This document shows, in pieces, positions 24,924 to 36,910 of a stretch of 64,000 nucleotides of DNA; position 1 is the first letter of the stretch; every line of letters starts with the position of its first letter. The notes below the pieces were generated by a model. That model saw only the letters and a list, made by a program, of their open reading frames with translations, was not told the origin of the DNA and searched no databases. This stretch comes from Pontederia crassipes. Lineage: Eukaryota; Streptophyta; Magnoliopsida; Commelinales; Pontederiaceae. The DNA is taken from assembly GCA_030549335.1 (NCBI GenBank), contig CM060194.1, positions 56,572,547-56,636,546 of the forward strand, in the 5' to 3' direction. A program made the position numbers and the translations under genes.

Positions 24924-27900
24924 ATGAAGATCCTTGCGTGAAACTGCCGCGGTGCTTTCCGGGCTAAAGTTCGAGATAGACTTAGGAATTTAATTTCTAT
25001 TTTTGCGCTCGATTTTGTAATTCTTCTTCAAAGTCATGTTGGGTCTGTAAAAGCTAAACAGGTTATCCGTCGCCTCGGTCCTCCTGGTTCGGCTCCTTCT
25101 GTGAGGGCTCTGGCTCCTCAAAAGGTATTATCCTTGCTTGGCGTGGGCAGGATACATAGGTTACTCCTCTCCTCACCTCCGATTATCTCTTGCATGTGGT
25201 TATCTCTCATAATGGCTTTCATTTTCTGCTTTCTTGTGTTTATGCTAGTGTTCTGCCTGCGGATAGGAATCAACTATTTAATACGCTTAGTTTAATTAAT
25301 TCATTTGATTTTCCGTGGGCTCTCATCAAAGATTTTAATTGTATTATTTCTGTTGAGGACAAACGAGGGGGTATTCTGTTAAGAAGTACTAGGTCTTCAG
25401 TTCTTTTGCAAAATCTTATTGACTCCCAAGGTCTTTTTGACCTTAGGTCCTCTGACATTCCCTTTACCTGGTGTAATAATCGTGTGGGCTCTGCTCGCAT
25501 TCTTTGTAGACTCGACAGGATGTTTATTAACCACTTTTGGCTTCATGCTTTTCCTGGACTCGATTTGTCGACCCTCCCCCGTTGTGCGTCTGACCACACA
25601 CCAATCCTCTTTGAGTCTGACCTTAGGCTCCCTCGTTCTAAATTATTCAAATATGAACAATTTTGATTTCTTTATCCGGATGCTAAGGACATTGTTAGAC
25701 GTCACTGGTCTTCTCCCTCGAACTCCCAATCGATTCATAAAACTATGTTACACATCCGTAAGGACACTATCCGTTGGAACCATGAGGTTCTTGGGAAGCT
25801 TGAGATGCATGCTTAGGATGCTCTGGACCGCATCTCGTAACTCGAGAATTTGGACGTGTCTAGGGGTCTGTCACCCTCCGAGCTCCTCTCCCTTAAAGCT
25901 ACTTACCATCTCCATGCAGCTCTCCTTCATCAAATCTCCATTAAGTGGTGGAGTAAGTCTCGCACTGCGTGGCTTCGTCATGGCGACAGTAACACGAAGT
26001 TCTTCCACCTCCAAACCATTATCCGACAAAAATAGAACCTTATTTGTCAGATCCACTCGGATTCTGGCGAAGTCATCTCCTCCCCTCTTCTTATCGAAAA
26101 ATAATTTGTAGATCATTATGTCAATATCTAGAGTCCCTCTCCAGATCTGTCCATTCTCCCAGGCTTCTGGCCTGTAGTTCCCACTTGTGACCCTTGCTTT
26201 TTTCCATCCCTCACGAGTCCTATTTCTAGTCATGAAATCCGAAATGTTATCTGGTCAATACCGTCTGGCCGTGCGCCTGGCCCGGATGGCTTCACTATTG
26301 ATTTTTATCGTAACTACTGGGACATTGTCGGTCCCCGCGTCACCTTATTTATCCAGCAGGCTTTCGCTAACCTTCAGCTCCCTATGGAGTGGCGTAAGAC
26401 CTCCTTGATCTTTATCCCTAAAAAGGATTCGCCTCTCGCCATTAGGGATTATCGTCCTATTTCCCTCTGTCACACCTTGTATTGTGTCTTTGCTAAGATT
26501 CTTGCCAACCGCCTTAAACCCACTCTGGATAGCCTTATCTGTAAAGCTCAATCTGCATTTATCCTTGGTCGTAATATTCAGGATAACATCTTTCTCGCCC
26601 AGGAACTTGTCCATTCCCTCTCGGTTGGTCGGGTTAAACATATGCTAATAAAGCTTGATATGAAAAAAAGCCTTTGATCGAGTTTCTTGGGATGCAGTTA
26701 GCCACATCCTCACCCTGATGAACTTCCCTTCTCAGTTTATTAATTGGATCAATCTCTGTGTTAGGTCTCTTATCTTCTCCTATGTCATCAATAAACGGCC
26801 CTCACCTTATTTCACACCATATCGTGGCATCCTTCAGGGGAATTCTCTTTCCCCATATCTCTTTATCATTGTCTCGCAGGTGTTTACCTCTCTGCTTCAC
26901 CACCATATTGACCTTGGTTGCATCCGTCCTTTTAATTTTGGAACTTTCACTCTTAGTCATCTTTTGTTCGCTGACGATCTGCTGGTTTGCATCCGGGCTA
27001 ACCAGCCTAGTGCTCGACGGATTAAGGAGATCCTCTCTGTCTATGAATTGCTCACCGGGCAACGGGTTAATCCCTCTAAGTCTACTATTTATTTCCCCCG
27101 TCGTTTCCACCCCCGTCGGCGTCAAGCCCTTGTTCATTTCCTGGGTATCCCAACTAGTACTTTCCCTCTCACATATTTGGGGGTTCCCATTTCTGATAAG
27201 CACATCTCTGCCTGTGATCAAGGCTCTCTCGTCAAGCACTTCTCCATCAGATTATCTGGTTGGCGTCGTAAAATTCTTAGTCAGGTTGGTCGTACAACTT
27301 TAATAAAATCCTGCCTCTCCTCTCTTCCTACTTACTTCCTGAGCTCCATCTACCTCTCGGTGGGCACTATTGCCTCTCTAGAGCGTTTCCATATCCTTTC
27401 TTTGGGACTCTGGAACCGATCGTCGTAGCCTCCACTTACTCAATTGGTTCACGGTGCAGCTTCCTCAGTCTCAGGGAGGTCTTGGCGTTAGGAACTTCCA
27501 GTTTATTCGGACGTCTCTTCTTGCGCGTCGCGTTTTCGGTCTTCTCTCTGGTTCTCAATCCCCTTGGGCGTGCTTGGTCTGTGAGAAGTATGGTCCCTTC
27601 TCTCTCTGGAACCCTCGCCTACTGGTGGCGCTGCCTGTGCCTGGCGGCTTGTTCTAGAGTCCCTTCCTCAGCTTCGTTTAGGATTCCTCAAATCCATCGG
27701 CACAGGTCAGCATACTTCGGTCCTCTTCGACCCATGGATTTCTCTTATCCCTCTTAGCCACCTACCCACCTACCTTAACATGGATATAGACATTAGTACC
27801 TTAAAGGTCTCTAATCTTATCCAGGGGCACTCCTAGAATACCCTCCTTTTGTTTCAGATTTTTGGCGAATCGATTTGCCCTACAATTTGTGGTATTTTTA

Positions 27901-28790
27901 TTCCTCGTTCTGCCTGTGATGATGCGTGGGTTTGGGCGACTGACTTGCATGGACAGCCAAATGCTAGTTCAGTCTATAAATTCTTGACTCAGCAGGCTTG
28001 GCCGACATCCGTGGCTGAACGGCATCCTTGGTCTGCGTCTTGGAATGTCAGTGTTCCTCCTAAGATTCACTTCTTTCTTTGGAAGCAACTCCATCGGCGA
28101 CTGTCTACTTTGGGCTATATCCTCACTTTCAACCCCCACTTTAAACCCTATCTGCCCCATTTGTGGCTTGGCACCTGAAACTATTTCCCACCTCTTCTTC
28201 TCTTGCTCTCTTGCTCTTTAGCTTTGGGACCTCTTCCAACTCAATCTCCACTATTCCTTTCGTTACTTTCCTTCTTGGGGTTCAGGCTCCTGGCTCCTCG
28301 AGGGTAAAAGTCTTGACTCTTAATCCTGGAAGCGGCTTCTTTCCATCCTTGCCTTCTACTTTTGGTCTATTTGGAATCTTAAAAACGACAACCATTTTCG
28401 CTCCAAATATGCAACTGCCACGGTGCTCTAGGAAAAGCTCTTGCTGCGTTTCATGAATTTTCGACCAGCACCACCCACGCCCCTGAGGCAACTCTTCCCC
28501 GGGATCCTCCACGGATCCACTGGGAGCTCCCCAGCACGAATTGGGTCTCTCTCAATTCGGATGGCTCGTACATTCGGGCCAGTCGCGCGGGGGGATACGA
28601 CTTTTTGCTCAGCTCTTATTCTTAGTCTTTTATTTTTGCAGGTTCAGGTGTTGCTCATGTTAATTATGCCCTTCACTCGGAGGCCTGGGCGCTCCTATGT
28701 GGTGTTCGCATGACTTCTCCCATGTTTACGTTCGGCTGGATTATGAGGAGTTGTTGCATATAATTTTGCGGAGCCGCCCCTAGCCGTGGC
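24924..28790 (+). pseudogene. LINE ORF2 (endonuclease, reverse transcriptase, RNase H), broken
   Basis: ATG at 24924 begins the canonical MKILAWNCRG start, with the tryptophan codon now TGA. The endonuclease region (25190-25666) shows the DFN and SDHTPI motifs and RLDRMF. The reverse transcriptase (about 26150-27430) shows YRPISLCH, ILQGNSLSPYLF and the catalytic LLFADDLLV. The zinc-binding RT-associated domain (27849-28178) shows the phrase PPKIHFFLWK. An RNase H-like tail (about 28530-28790) begins NWVSLNSDGS. The pieces lie in more than one frame with several stops, so no active protein is made. Order and length match plant L1 elements. Confidence 0.85.
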
Positions 28791-29020
28791 GTCTGCGGTC
28801 TTTGCTTTCTGACATCATGGACTACCTCGAGCAGATTAAGCCTTATAAGTTACTTTTCGTCCCCGAATGTATAACTCTACAGCTCATCATTTAGCGTATT
28901 TTAGGCGCCAAAATGACGAGCATTTTTGGATGGATAGTCCTCCTCTTGTCCTCCATAGTTTTTTGTATCAGGACTCTATGTGCCTTACTTAAATTAATGC
29001 TAATATTTTTCAAAAAAAAA

Positions 29021-29274
29021 GAATTTTGTGTTCATACCTCTAAACACCATTGAAAAATATTTATTAAATAAAAACGTTTTGATTTTAACAATAACTATTA
29101 CATACATCACTTTTTACCGGTACTAAAACCAACACATCGTGTCTTGTTTTATTTATTTCAATAATGCCTGCTATTGCCCCCTTATTTGCAGGAATATAAA
29201 AGCACCAAAGTTTTGGGGTGCACAATTTCACGTCGACGTCCAGATCATGAGAAAGAATTGGTGCAAGTGCTTAA
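29021..29274. other. spacer between the LINE tail and the decarboxylase stop codon
   Basis: About 250 bp. On the minus strand this is the 3' untranslated and downstream region of the decarboxylase gene. No clear AATAAA signal was found close to the stop. Confidence 0.5.
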
Positions 29275-30750
29275 TTAATTAGTAATCTCGTCGGCCTTTT
29301 CTTGAATGAGCTTCCAAGTGGCCTCGACGTGCTTCATCTCCGTCAGGGTTGCACCAACGGCAAACCTGAGCACGAACATGCCGCCCACCACCCCGTGTGT
29401 CATGAAAGCGCGCCCGCTCGAGTTCACGGCGTCCAGCAGCTTGCGGTTGACGTCAATGGCGACGTCTCCGTCCCAACTCGGACGGAGACGGAAGCACACC
29501 AGAGCAAACCTCTGCGTCGCGACCACCTCGAACCTCTTGTCGCTTTTCACCAGTCTCTCGAACTGCTTCGCCATGGCGACGTCACTCCTGATGTGCTCCA
29601 CTAGGTTGACGACGCCGTACTTCCGGATGACTAACCAGAGCTTTAGAGCTCGGAAGCGACGGCTGAGCGCGATCTGCCAATCCTTGTAGTCCACCACTAG
29701 TTTCGCGTCAGAGGCGCTGTTCCTGAGGTACTCGGGGTCAGTTGACAGGGAGTCCACCAGTGCATTTGAGTCCTTGACCCATAGACAACAGCAGTCCGTG
29801 TTGGTGAGGAACCATTTATGCGTGTTCACGCTGATGGAGTCCGCTAGTTCGACGCCGTCAAAGTAGTGCCGGAACTCGGGGCATATGACCGCGCTTCCGG
29901 CGTAAGCAGAATCAACATGCAACCAAGCCCCGTACTCCTGAGCGACTTGGCCGAGTTCCAGTATCGGGTCCACGGCGCCCACTGTTGTGGTACCGACGGT
30001 TGCACACAGATAGAGCGGTACCAGTTCTCTATCGACGTCGGCTGCCATGGCCTCGCGAACGCTATCGCGAGTGAGAGCGTAGCCCGACGCAGCGGTCGTA
30101 GGGATCACGCGGAAGTTGGACGGCGGGATGCCGGTGATCTTAGACGCCTTCTGAACGGTTGAATGTGTGTGATCGGATACATAGACCACCAACTTAGTAA
30201 TGCCTTCATGGCCGATCTTGCAGAGCACCCTGTCACGAGCCGCAGCCAGGGTGCACACTACGGCCTCACACGTGGACCCATGCAAGACCCCGCCGCCACC
30301 TTGTCCGGAGGAGAAGAGAAAGGAGGGCGGGAGCTTAAGCATCTGGGCCATCCAATCCATGACCAAGTTCTCGAGCTCGGTGGCGGCGGGGGACGATATC
30401 CAGCTGAAGCCGACAACGCAGAAGCCCGAACAGAGCATCTCGCCGAGGAACCCTGCAGTGCTCGCGTTAGTTTGGAAGTAGGCAAAAAAGATTGGGCTCT
30501 GCCAATGGGTGAGCCCTGGGAGAACGTCCCTGCGGATGTCTTCGAGGACTGCGTCCAGCGGCTGGGGAAATAGTGGAGGCTGGTCGGGGAGAAGCTTGCG
30601 CAGGTATCCAGGCTCGACCTGGCTTCGGACCGGGTACTGCTCGACGTGGCGGTAGTAGTCGGCGATGAAGTCCACGACCACATGAGACTCCGCGGCAAAG
30701 TTGTCAAGGTTCAGGGGCTCGAAAGTGTCGAGTGGAAGAGTGCTCCCCAT
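29275..30750 (-). CDS. TYDC: tyrosine decarboxylase-like aromatic amino acid decarboxylase
   Basis: A single uninterrupted 491-residue frame, the usual length of plant group II PLP decarboxylases, which are typically intronless like this one. The first ATG is at 30748-30750 in a good context (GCCATGG). The open frame extends 13 codons upstream but begins without an ATG. Visible landmarks are SSPAATELE (about 120-127), the glycine-rich [13 protein letters not shown] (148-160), the cofactor-stacking His in DHTHS (about 196), HVDSAYAG with the ring-nitrogen Asp (280), and the PLP lysine in NTHKW (312). Tyr341 in DPEYL favours decarboxylation over aldehyde synthesis. Ser363 in ALSRRF, where tryptophan decarboxylases have Gly, favours phenolic substrates (tyrosine, DOPA). 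The product would be cytosolic tyramine or dopamine, feeding alkaloid or hydroxycinnamic-amide pathways. The substrate call is inferred from those two positions. GC-rich coding in AT-rich DNA. It is the only intact gene in the window. Confidence 0.93.
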   Translation of the reverse strand: MGSTLPLDTFEPLNLDNFAAESHVVVDFIADYYRHVEQYPVRSQVEPGYLRKLLPDQPPLFPQPLDAVLEDIRRDVLPGLTHWQSPIFFAYFQTNASTAGFLGEMLCSGFCVVGFSWISSPAATELENLVMDWMAQMLKLPPSFLFSSGQGGGGVLHGSTCEAVVCTLAAARDRVLCKIGHEGITKLVVYVSDHTHSTVQKASKITGIPPSNFRVIPTTAASGYALTRDSVREAMAADVDRELVPLYLCATVGTTTVGAVDPILELGQVAQEYGAWLHVDSAYAGSAVICPEFRHYFDGVELADSISVNTHKWFLTNTDCCCLWVKDSNALVDSLSTDPEYLRNSASDAKLVVDYKDWQIALSRRFRALKLWLVIRKYGVVNLVEHIRSDVAMAKQFERLVKSDKRFEVVATQRFALVCFRLRPSWDGDVAIDVNRKLLDAVNSSGRAFMTHGVVGGMFVLRFAVGATLTEMKHVEATWKLIQEKADEITN

Positions 30751-30838
30751 GGCAGATTGGCAGGCAAGCAAGCACAAGGAGATATACAAGAGAAAGTAAT
30801 AAAGAGATGTTTAATCAAGTATTGCACCGCTGTTGTTG

Positions 30839-30845
30839 ATTTATA
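30839..30845 (-). promoter_or_regulatory. TATA box of the decarboxylase gene
   Basis: Minus strand TATAAAT, about 90 bases before the start codon. This places a transcription start near 30810 with a leader of about 60 nt, which supports the ATG at 30750. Inferred from spacing only. Confidence 0.6.
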
Positions 30846-31061
30846 AGAGCAGTTTGACTGTAATAATTTGACTCCTGAAGTAAAGCATGTTGTCCTCAAA
30901 ACGTTTCTACTGTGAGGGTAGGAACTACTTTAAGGCGGAGCAAGAATATTTTTCTTTCTATTTCTTTTATTGCTTGAATATTGTTCTTGTAATGATTACA
31001 CATGTCCCACACATTATTTAAAATAATGTTTGAATGAAGAACTAATTCTTGTTTTGACACT

Positions 31062-31396
31062 ATACCAAACAGTTAATAGTTCTTGGAGTCTATTTTGAAC
31101 TAGCGTAGGGGCAGGAGTACAAAACAGAAAAATGTTAGAAACCAGAGTTTAGGCGGAAGAAAGGTGGGAGACTCCTTTCTTTTTTCCTTCAGAGAAACAA
31201 AACGCAAAAGATACCAAACAGTTAACAATCTTGGAGTCTATTTTGAACTAGCGTAGAGGCAGGAGTACAAAAACATGTCAGAAACCAGGGTTTAGGCGGA
31301 AGAAAGGTAAGAGACTCCTTTCTTAATTACTTTTTTCCTTCAGACTTCAGAGAAACAAAGGCAAAAGATACCAAACAGTTAATAATTCTTGGAGCA
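31062..31396. repeat. tandem repeat of 149-157 bp, 2.2 copies, in the decarboxylase upstream region
   Basis: Copies start with ATACCAAACAGTTAA at 31062, 31211 and 31368. Each full copy contains GAACTAGCGTAG, GGTTTAGGCGGAAG and GAGACTCCTTTCTT. The third copy stops after about 28 bases, exactly at the left edge of the copia LTR (31397). It therefore existed before that insertion or was made with it. Confidence 0.9.
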
Positions 31397-31852
31397 TGTG
31401 AAACTTATATTAATATAATTTGAAGTATAACAATCGGTGAACACACTAATTAATTAAGAAGACTACTATCTCACCTATACTACATTCACAACTCACACCT
31501 CACACCTCACACCTCACGTACACCCTCAAGGAAAGAAACACTTACTGCTACACCTCACTGCACTCACCTGTTACACCTCACGTACTCACTACTTTTATTC
31601 ACAACACTTACTGCTACACCTCACTACACTCACTTACAACACCTTGCACTCTACCTCACAGCTAGCTACTTCACTTCTTATGGATGCAACAACATATATC
31701 TCATGGCTATTTATAGGCATTAAGGTACATGATTTTTAAGCTAAATCATTTTGGACCACCTGAAAAGTTCATGAAGATAAAAATGGTGGGCAGAATTTTA
31801 CACCTAGAGACTTCTAGAGATAATTAAGTTGGTGTTGCCTATCTTTTTAACA
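31397..31852 (-). repeat. 3' LTR of the copia fossil
   Basis: 456 bp. On the minus strand it begins TGTTAAAAAGATAG and ends GTTTCACA, directly after the polypurine tract. The U5 side contains direct repeats of CTCACACC and of TTACTGCTACACCTCAC (31540-31640). Confidence 0.8.
31707..31716 (-). promoter_or_regulatory. LTR TATA box pointing toward the decarboxylase gene
   Basis: Minus strand CTATAAATAG, a perfect plant TATA box inside the copia LTR. A transcript from it would run out of the element through the 150-bp repeats toward the gene starting at 30750. Confidence 0.6.
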
Positions 31853-32197
31853 CTCCCCTTTAGCACCGATTTAATTTTATTTTATAGGTACTCTTGATAT
31901 CATGCCGAATTGTTGTCGAAAGTCTTCAGACTTGATGTTACTTAGACCTTTAGTAAGTGCATTTGCAATTTACTCTTGTGTACGTATGTATGTTAATTTG
32001 ATATCTCCTTGTAACACCTTCTCTCAAAGAAAATAATAGTGGACTTCGATATGCTTTGTCTGTGCATGGAATATTAGATTTTCAGCTAAGCGAATTGCTG
32101 ACTGATTATCATAATATAACTCTACTACTGAATCAATTGGTTGATGTAAATCCTTTAGTAGTTGTAGTAACAATTTGCACTCTTGAGTTGCCATTGC

Positions 32198-33581
32198 TCA
32201 TGTTCTATATTCTGCTTCCGTACTTGATAAGGATACGGTAGTAGGTTGCCTCTTACTGCACCATGAAATAGCTCCCGATCCGAGGCTAAATATATAATCA
32301 GTAGTAGATCGTCGTATATCAATATCTCCAACATAATCTGCATCATAGAAGCCACTTAGGGTACATGCTATGTTCTTCTTGTAAAATATTTCATAGTCGA
32401 TTGTGCCTTTGATATATCTTAATATTCGTTGAGCTGCTTCAAGATGAGGTTTCCTTGGCTCCTGCATGAATCTGCTAACAACTCCAACAGCATGTGTGAT
32501 ATCCGGACGTGTGAGTGTGAGATATATTAGGCTTCCCATCAATTGCCTATAGATGGTTGCATCACTTAATTCGTTTCCTTTAATAGAACATAACTTTGCG
32601 TTTACCTCCGTCGTGTTGAGATAGGCTTGCAATCAAGCATTTCGAATTTCTCGAGTAGATCTTGAACATACTTCTGTTGACAAAGAATAATCCTTCTTTT
32701 GTTGCTTCTACTTCAAGACTCAATAAATGTTTCAACTCACCAAAATCCTTCATTTGGAAGCGTGTAGAGAGATTCTCTCGAATTTGATGGATCTCCTTGT
32801 CATCATCTCCTGTAATAATTAAGTCATCAACATAGACTAGCACGATTGCTAACTTGCCTTCTTGCGCTTTCACAAATAGACTAGAATCAGCTGGCGCCAT
32901 TGAGTAGCCACATTGCTTCAAGAATTCCGCGATCTTTCCAAACCATGCCCTTGGTGCTTGCTTGAGTCCATATAATATCTTCTTCAGCTTACATACATAA
33001 CTTGGATGACTAATGGATTTAAATCCTTGAGGTTGCTCCATATAGATATCATGATCTAACTCTCCATGCAAAAATGCATTCTTCATATCCATTTGCCATA
33101 ACTTTCATAATTTGCTTGCAGCTAAAGCCAATAAGACACGTACCGTGGTGATATTTGCTACTGGATTAAATGTCTCTTTATAGTCGAAGTCATACTTTTG
33201 AGAGAATCCTCGAACTAGTAAACGAGCTTTGTACCTTTCGACAGATCCATCGGGCCTTCTCTTTAGTTTGTAAACCCATGTGCAGGATATAAGTTGCACA
33301 TTGCTTGGCTTTGGAACTAGATCTCATGTCTCATTCTGATGTAGAGCTTAAATCTCTTCTTTCATTGCTGACATCCATTTTTGACACTTGGATGCTTCTT
33401 CGAATGTGTTAGGCTCCTTTTCTCTGACATCTTCGATTAATGCTATATTTGCATATTTTGGATTAGGCATTCGTTGTCTGCTTGATCTTCTTGACACTAG
33501 AGAGTCTTCTTCGATTACCGAATCTTCTATCTGACTTGGCCTTTCTTCTTTCGCGTTCACTCCCTGCAGCAACACCGTCAA
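32198..33581 (-). pseudogene. copia reverse transcriptase and RNase H remnants
   Basis: Recognisable phrases in order on the minus strand are [51 protein letters not shown] (catalytic YVDD), [16 protein letters not shown] and SLSSTEAEY (RNase H). They are typical of the plant copia polymerase. Broken in several places. Confidence 0.85.
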
Positions 33582-33700
33582 AGCGTTGCACTGTCACCTC
33601 CAGGAGCTGTCACCACGGCAGTCTGTGCCACTCCAGAGTCCCCGGAGCAGTGGAACCTTCTTCTAATAATGCAAGCCATATCACCAGCTCTATCATGGCG

Positions 33701-34342
33701 GGGGACCTTAATATATATTTTCGGTGTCGGTATGCTGGTACCGGTACACCGTACACGGATGGGTACGTTAACTTTTACAAGTATGGCGTACAGATACCTT
33801 AATATATATTAACTAATATTAAATATATAACATAAATAAAGTAAAATAACATAACTAATTGTGAAGGTGTGCAAAAACAAAAAAAAAACAATAAAGAAAA
33901 AAATATTTAAGACAGCAAACAAGAGGGGGTTCAAGTCAATGTTTCTAAAACTAAACCGGACGTTCAACTAACGTGACAATTGAGTCATAGTTTAATTAGT
34001 TTAACTGAGTTTAATCGGATTGAATCATATTTTTATTAAAATATTATTTTTTTATGATTTCAATTACATATTATGAATACGAGATACTATAAAAAGTATG
34101 AAACACGCCTTATAAAATAGTTTTTCTTAATATTCAACATTAATTTAAATATTTAATATTTCCTAAATAATATTTACATTAGATTTTTTGACTTATCCAA
34201 AATCTATTCCAATTTTATATAAGTTCAATGTGTTTGGATAGACTCATTTTATTAAAATAATATGAGAATATACATTATTAAAAAAATATGTCAATTTGGG
34301 GCTCCATATATATTATATTTCAAAGAGTTTAAAGCTGAACTA

Positions 34343-34415
<73 letters not shown>

Positions 34416-35705
34416 AAATAAATAAATTACTTAACGAAATAAATCTCGAGAACATTTAATTTCAAAATTTACCTTTATTCTTTTAGTTAAAAATATTTGT
34501 ATTCTTTTAGTTTTTTATTATTTTTATTTTTAGTTTAGTTATTCTTCTATTAATAACTTTCCTTTCATATCTTTATATTAAATAAATTTTCTTCCTTTTC
34601 CATTTAATTATTTTCATTTTTATTTTTTCTTTCACTTTCTCTTTTTCCTCCTAATATTTTTCCCTCGTTTCTCTCCATAAATTTCTCATCTAATTTATGC
34701 ATCCCTTCCTTATTTTCCTTTCCGAATTATTTGTTTCCGTTCCTTTTTATATGATTTTATCCTTCCAAATTTGTATCTTTTATTCAAAAATTTAAAACTC
34801 CATCCAACCAGTTCAAATGGTTGAGTTCGATTTTTAGCTATTTTTTATTTTGAAAAAAAAAATCGAACTAGACTGACGATCGTCACAGCCGTCCAGTCCA
34901 ATTTTCAGCTCTGCACTCCGGTAATAAAAATGTTCTCTTCTTTTCTTTTTTTTGTTATAAAGTTGTATTGTGCTCTCAAAAATTGTAGAGTTGTCTTGTC
35001 TAACCTGCCCGTTTGCATTTTGTCATGCAAAAGCAGCCCAATATATTGCTGCTGGTAGGGAAAAAACTTCGGATATAAAAAATAAGTTCTCTCTGTTTTC
35101 CTGGCAGCCCTGCAATATGCTTGAAGTCAAAGTATGGAGGTATCATCTTTGTTTGAGTGTTTTCTCCTGTATCATCCACCACTTAGTAACATTTCCCTTC
35201 TTTATGCCTGTTGTTTTCTTCATCACAGCCCAAGTTTTAAAAATAATTTTTTATTACTAGGTACATACTAAGGCGCACCCATAACTTACACTTATCATGT
35301 ACGTACCTGGTACAAGTACCTACTTCATTTTGGCATATCTATGCATGACAGCTCCTAATCGAATACTTCAACAAGGTCCTCGCTATCGTTAAAAAAAGGT
35401 GGCAATCCTATCAACACCCGCCATCTTTTTTAGAGAAATAGTGGATGCTTGTAGCCATTCGATCCTCGATTCACATTGAGGGACATACCATAAATGACAC
35501 GAACTCTACGAACGTCCGAGCCCAACTCTCTACGACCCAGGATGGTAAATAAAATTTTAAGAATCCTTAATGCTGAGTTTCTTATGCTAATGAAGTCATA
35601 TCACAATCTAATCCTGTTGGACACATTCATAGGTTCCAACATGAGAATCAAGAGACTTCCACATGAGAATCAAGATATCTTTTAGGTTCATGGCTGCTTA
35701 ACACA
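33701..35705. other. AT-rich intergenic DNA with a TTA microsatellite
   Basis: No gene recognised. It holds a palindrome-rich GGTACCGGTACACC patch at 33739-33770, a long TTA repeat at 34340-34414, T-rich low-complexity sequence (34450-34790) and unique-looking AT-rich DNA up to the CACTA end. Confidence 0.45.
34340..34414. repeat. (TTA)n microsatellite, about 24 repeats
   Basis: Uninterrupted trinucleotide run. It creates a run of tyrosines in one reading frame, which is not a protein. Confidence 0.95.
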
Positions 35706-36352
35706 CACTACAAGAAAAGTCGTATTTCCGACGGTTCATTTTCGATGGTCCGACATCCGTCTAAAATATCGACAGTTTTTTCGGCGGATCTTCCAAACCG
35801 TCGACATTTTCGTCGGATAATTTTCGACAGTTTTACCCATCTAAACTTTCGACGATTCTTAATTCGTCGAAAGGTTCCGTCGAAAATATTGACACTTCGA
35901 CGGTTATGACCGTCGATAATTTCGACAGTTTACCTAACCGTCGAAACTTCCAGCGGTCTGAACCGTCGCAATATTTCAACGTTGGTTCCGTACAATTATT
36001 GAACTTATCGACGATTTTGACCGTCGAAATTTGCGACGTTCGAAGCAATCGTCGATATTTCGGCGGTCATACCCGTCGAAATGTTATTAAATAAAATATT
36101 CTAGCTTAATTATTTTCGACGGTCTCAACCGTCGAAAATGGAAATTTATAATTTACACAAACTATAGATATGTTGATGTCTTGAAAATTTATTATTATGG
36201 GAATCGACGGCTAAAATCGTCGATATTTCGACGGTTTGAAGAACCGTCTAAACTATCGACAGTTTTGCCAGCGGATTTGAGCCGTCGAAATGCGAATTAA
36301 TATAATATTATATTTACCTATGTTGCGGCGGTTTTGACCGTCGAAAAGTGGT

Positions 36353-36362
36353 TATATAAATA
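36353..36362 (+). promoter_or_regulatory. CACTA promoter TATA box
   Basis: TATATAAATA follows the subterminal repeats and precedes the GC-rich leader at 36400. It is the expected position for the transposase promoter of a CACTA element. Confidence 0.5.
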
Positions 36363-36910
36363 CCCGACCCCGCTCTTACTTTTAACGTTTTGAACGTTCG
36401 TCCGCCGATACATCCGGCCGCCATTCGCGCGCGGCGGCCAGATCCGGCCGCCCTCCGCGCGCGGCGGCGGTCAGATCTGGCCGCCCTCCGCGCGGCGGCG
36501 GCCAGAAGAAACCATATCACGGCACACAGTTTTTTGCGAAGAAACGATCCAGCATCATCCATTGACATATGATTCTTTGAACATTTAACGTACTACAAAA
36601 CAATTAAGAAGCGTCAGCTATTTCAAGTCTGTTCATTTGTACAATGATGATCAATTGACGAAACTATGACACAAAGCTCATCATAAAAGAATGAAATTCG
36701 ACGGATCTATCTCGTTTCAAACCTCCAACCCAAGAGGTTCCATATCACAACTCAGTACTACATTCAGACACAAATTGAAAACGAAAAGAATGAATATATT
36801 GTTATGAATAAGAAAACATAAATGCCAAGGTACGACATCGTTCCGTGAAATCATAAGCACGGTTTCGTGGATTATATGTCCGCTATGTGTTGTAAGAAAA
36901 CAACTGATTG

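Larger units (their letters stand above)
22925..29020 (+). mobile_element. L1-type LINE, nearly full length, inactive
   Basis: From a 5' leader (GCTAGGGTTTC near 22945) through ORF1 and ORF2 to a 3' A-tract at 29012-29020. ORF1 has the plant DUF4283 and CCHC-type knuckle. ORF2 has endonuclease, reverse transcriptase, zinc-binding reverse-transcriptase-associated and RNase H regions in the usual order. Both frames are interrupted by several stops and frame changes. I did not find a convincing target-site duplication, and the 5' boundary is approximate. LINEs move by target-primed reverse transcription, so the length indicates a complete or near-complete insertion that later decayed. Confidence 0.85.
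31397..33700 (-). mobile_element. Ty1/copia retroelement, 3' half, fossil
   Basis: The element reads right to left: reverse transcriptase and RNase H remnants, a polypurine tract (31853-31864) and one LTR (31397-31852). The 5' LTR, gag, protease and most of integrase are absent, so it is a truncated copy. It is broken, with roughly half a dozen breaks in what remains. Its right edge near 33700 is approximate. It lies 0.65 kb upstream of the decarboxylase promoter in the same orientation. Confidence 0.85.

Noticed and set aside
29302-30573. Several plus-strand frames of 90-136 codons opposite the decarboxylase
   Set aside because: They are antisense shadows caused by the GC-rich third codon positions of the real gene.
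30751-30789. N-terminal extension of the decarboxylase by 13 residues
   Set aside because: The extension begins at TTG, not ATG. The ATG at 30748-30750 has a good context and fits the usual family length.
34262-34459. Small protein with a run of tyrosines
   Set aside because: It is the TTA microsatellite read in one frame.
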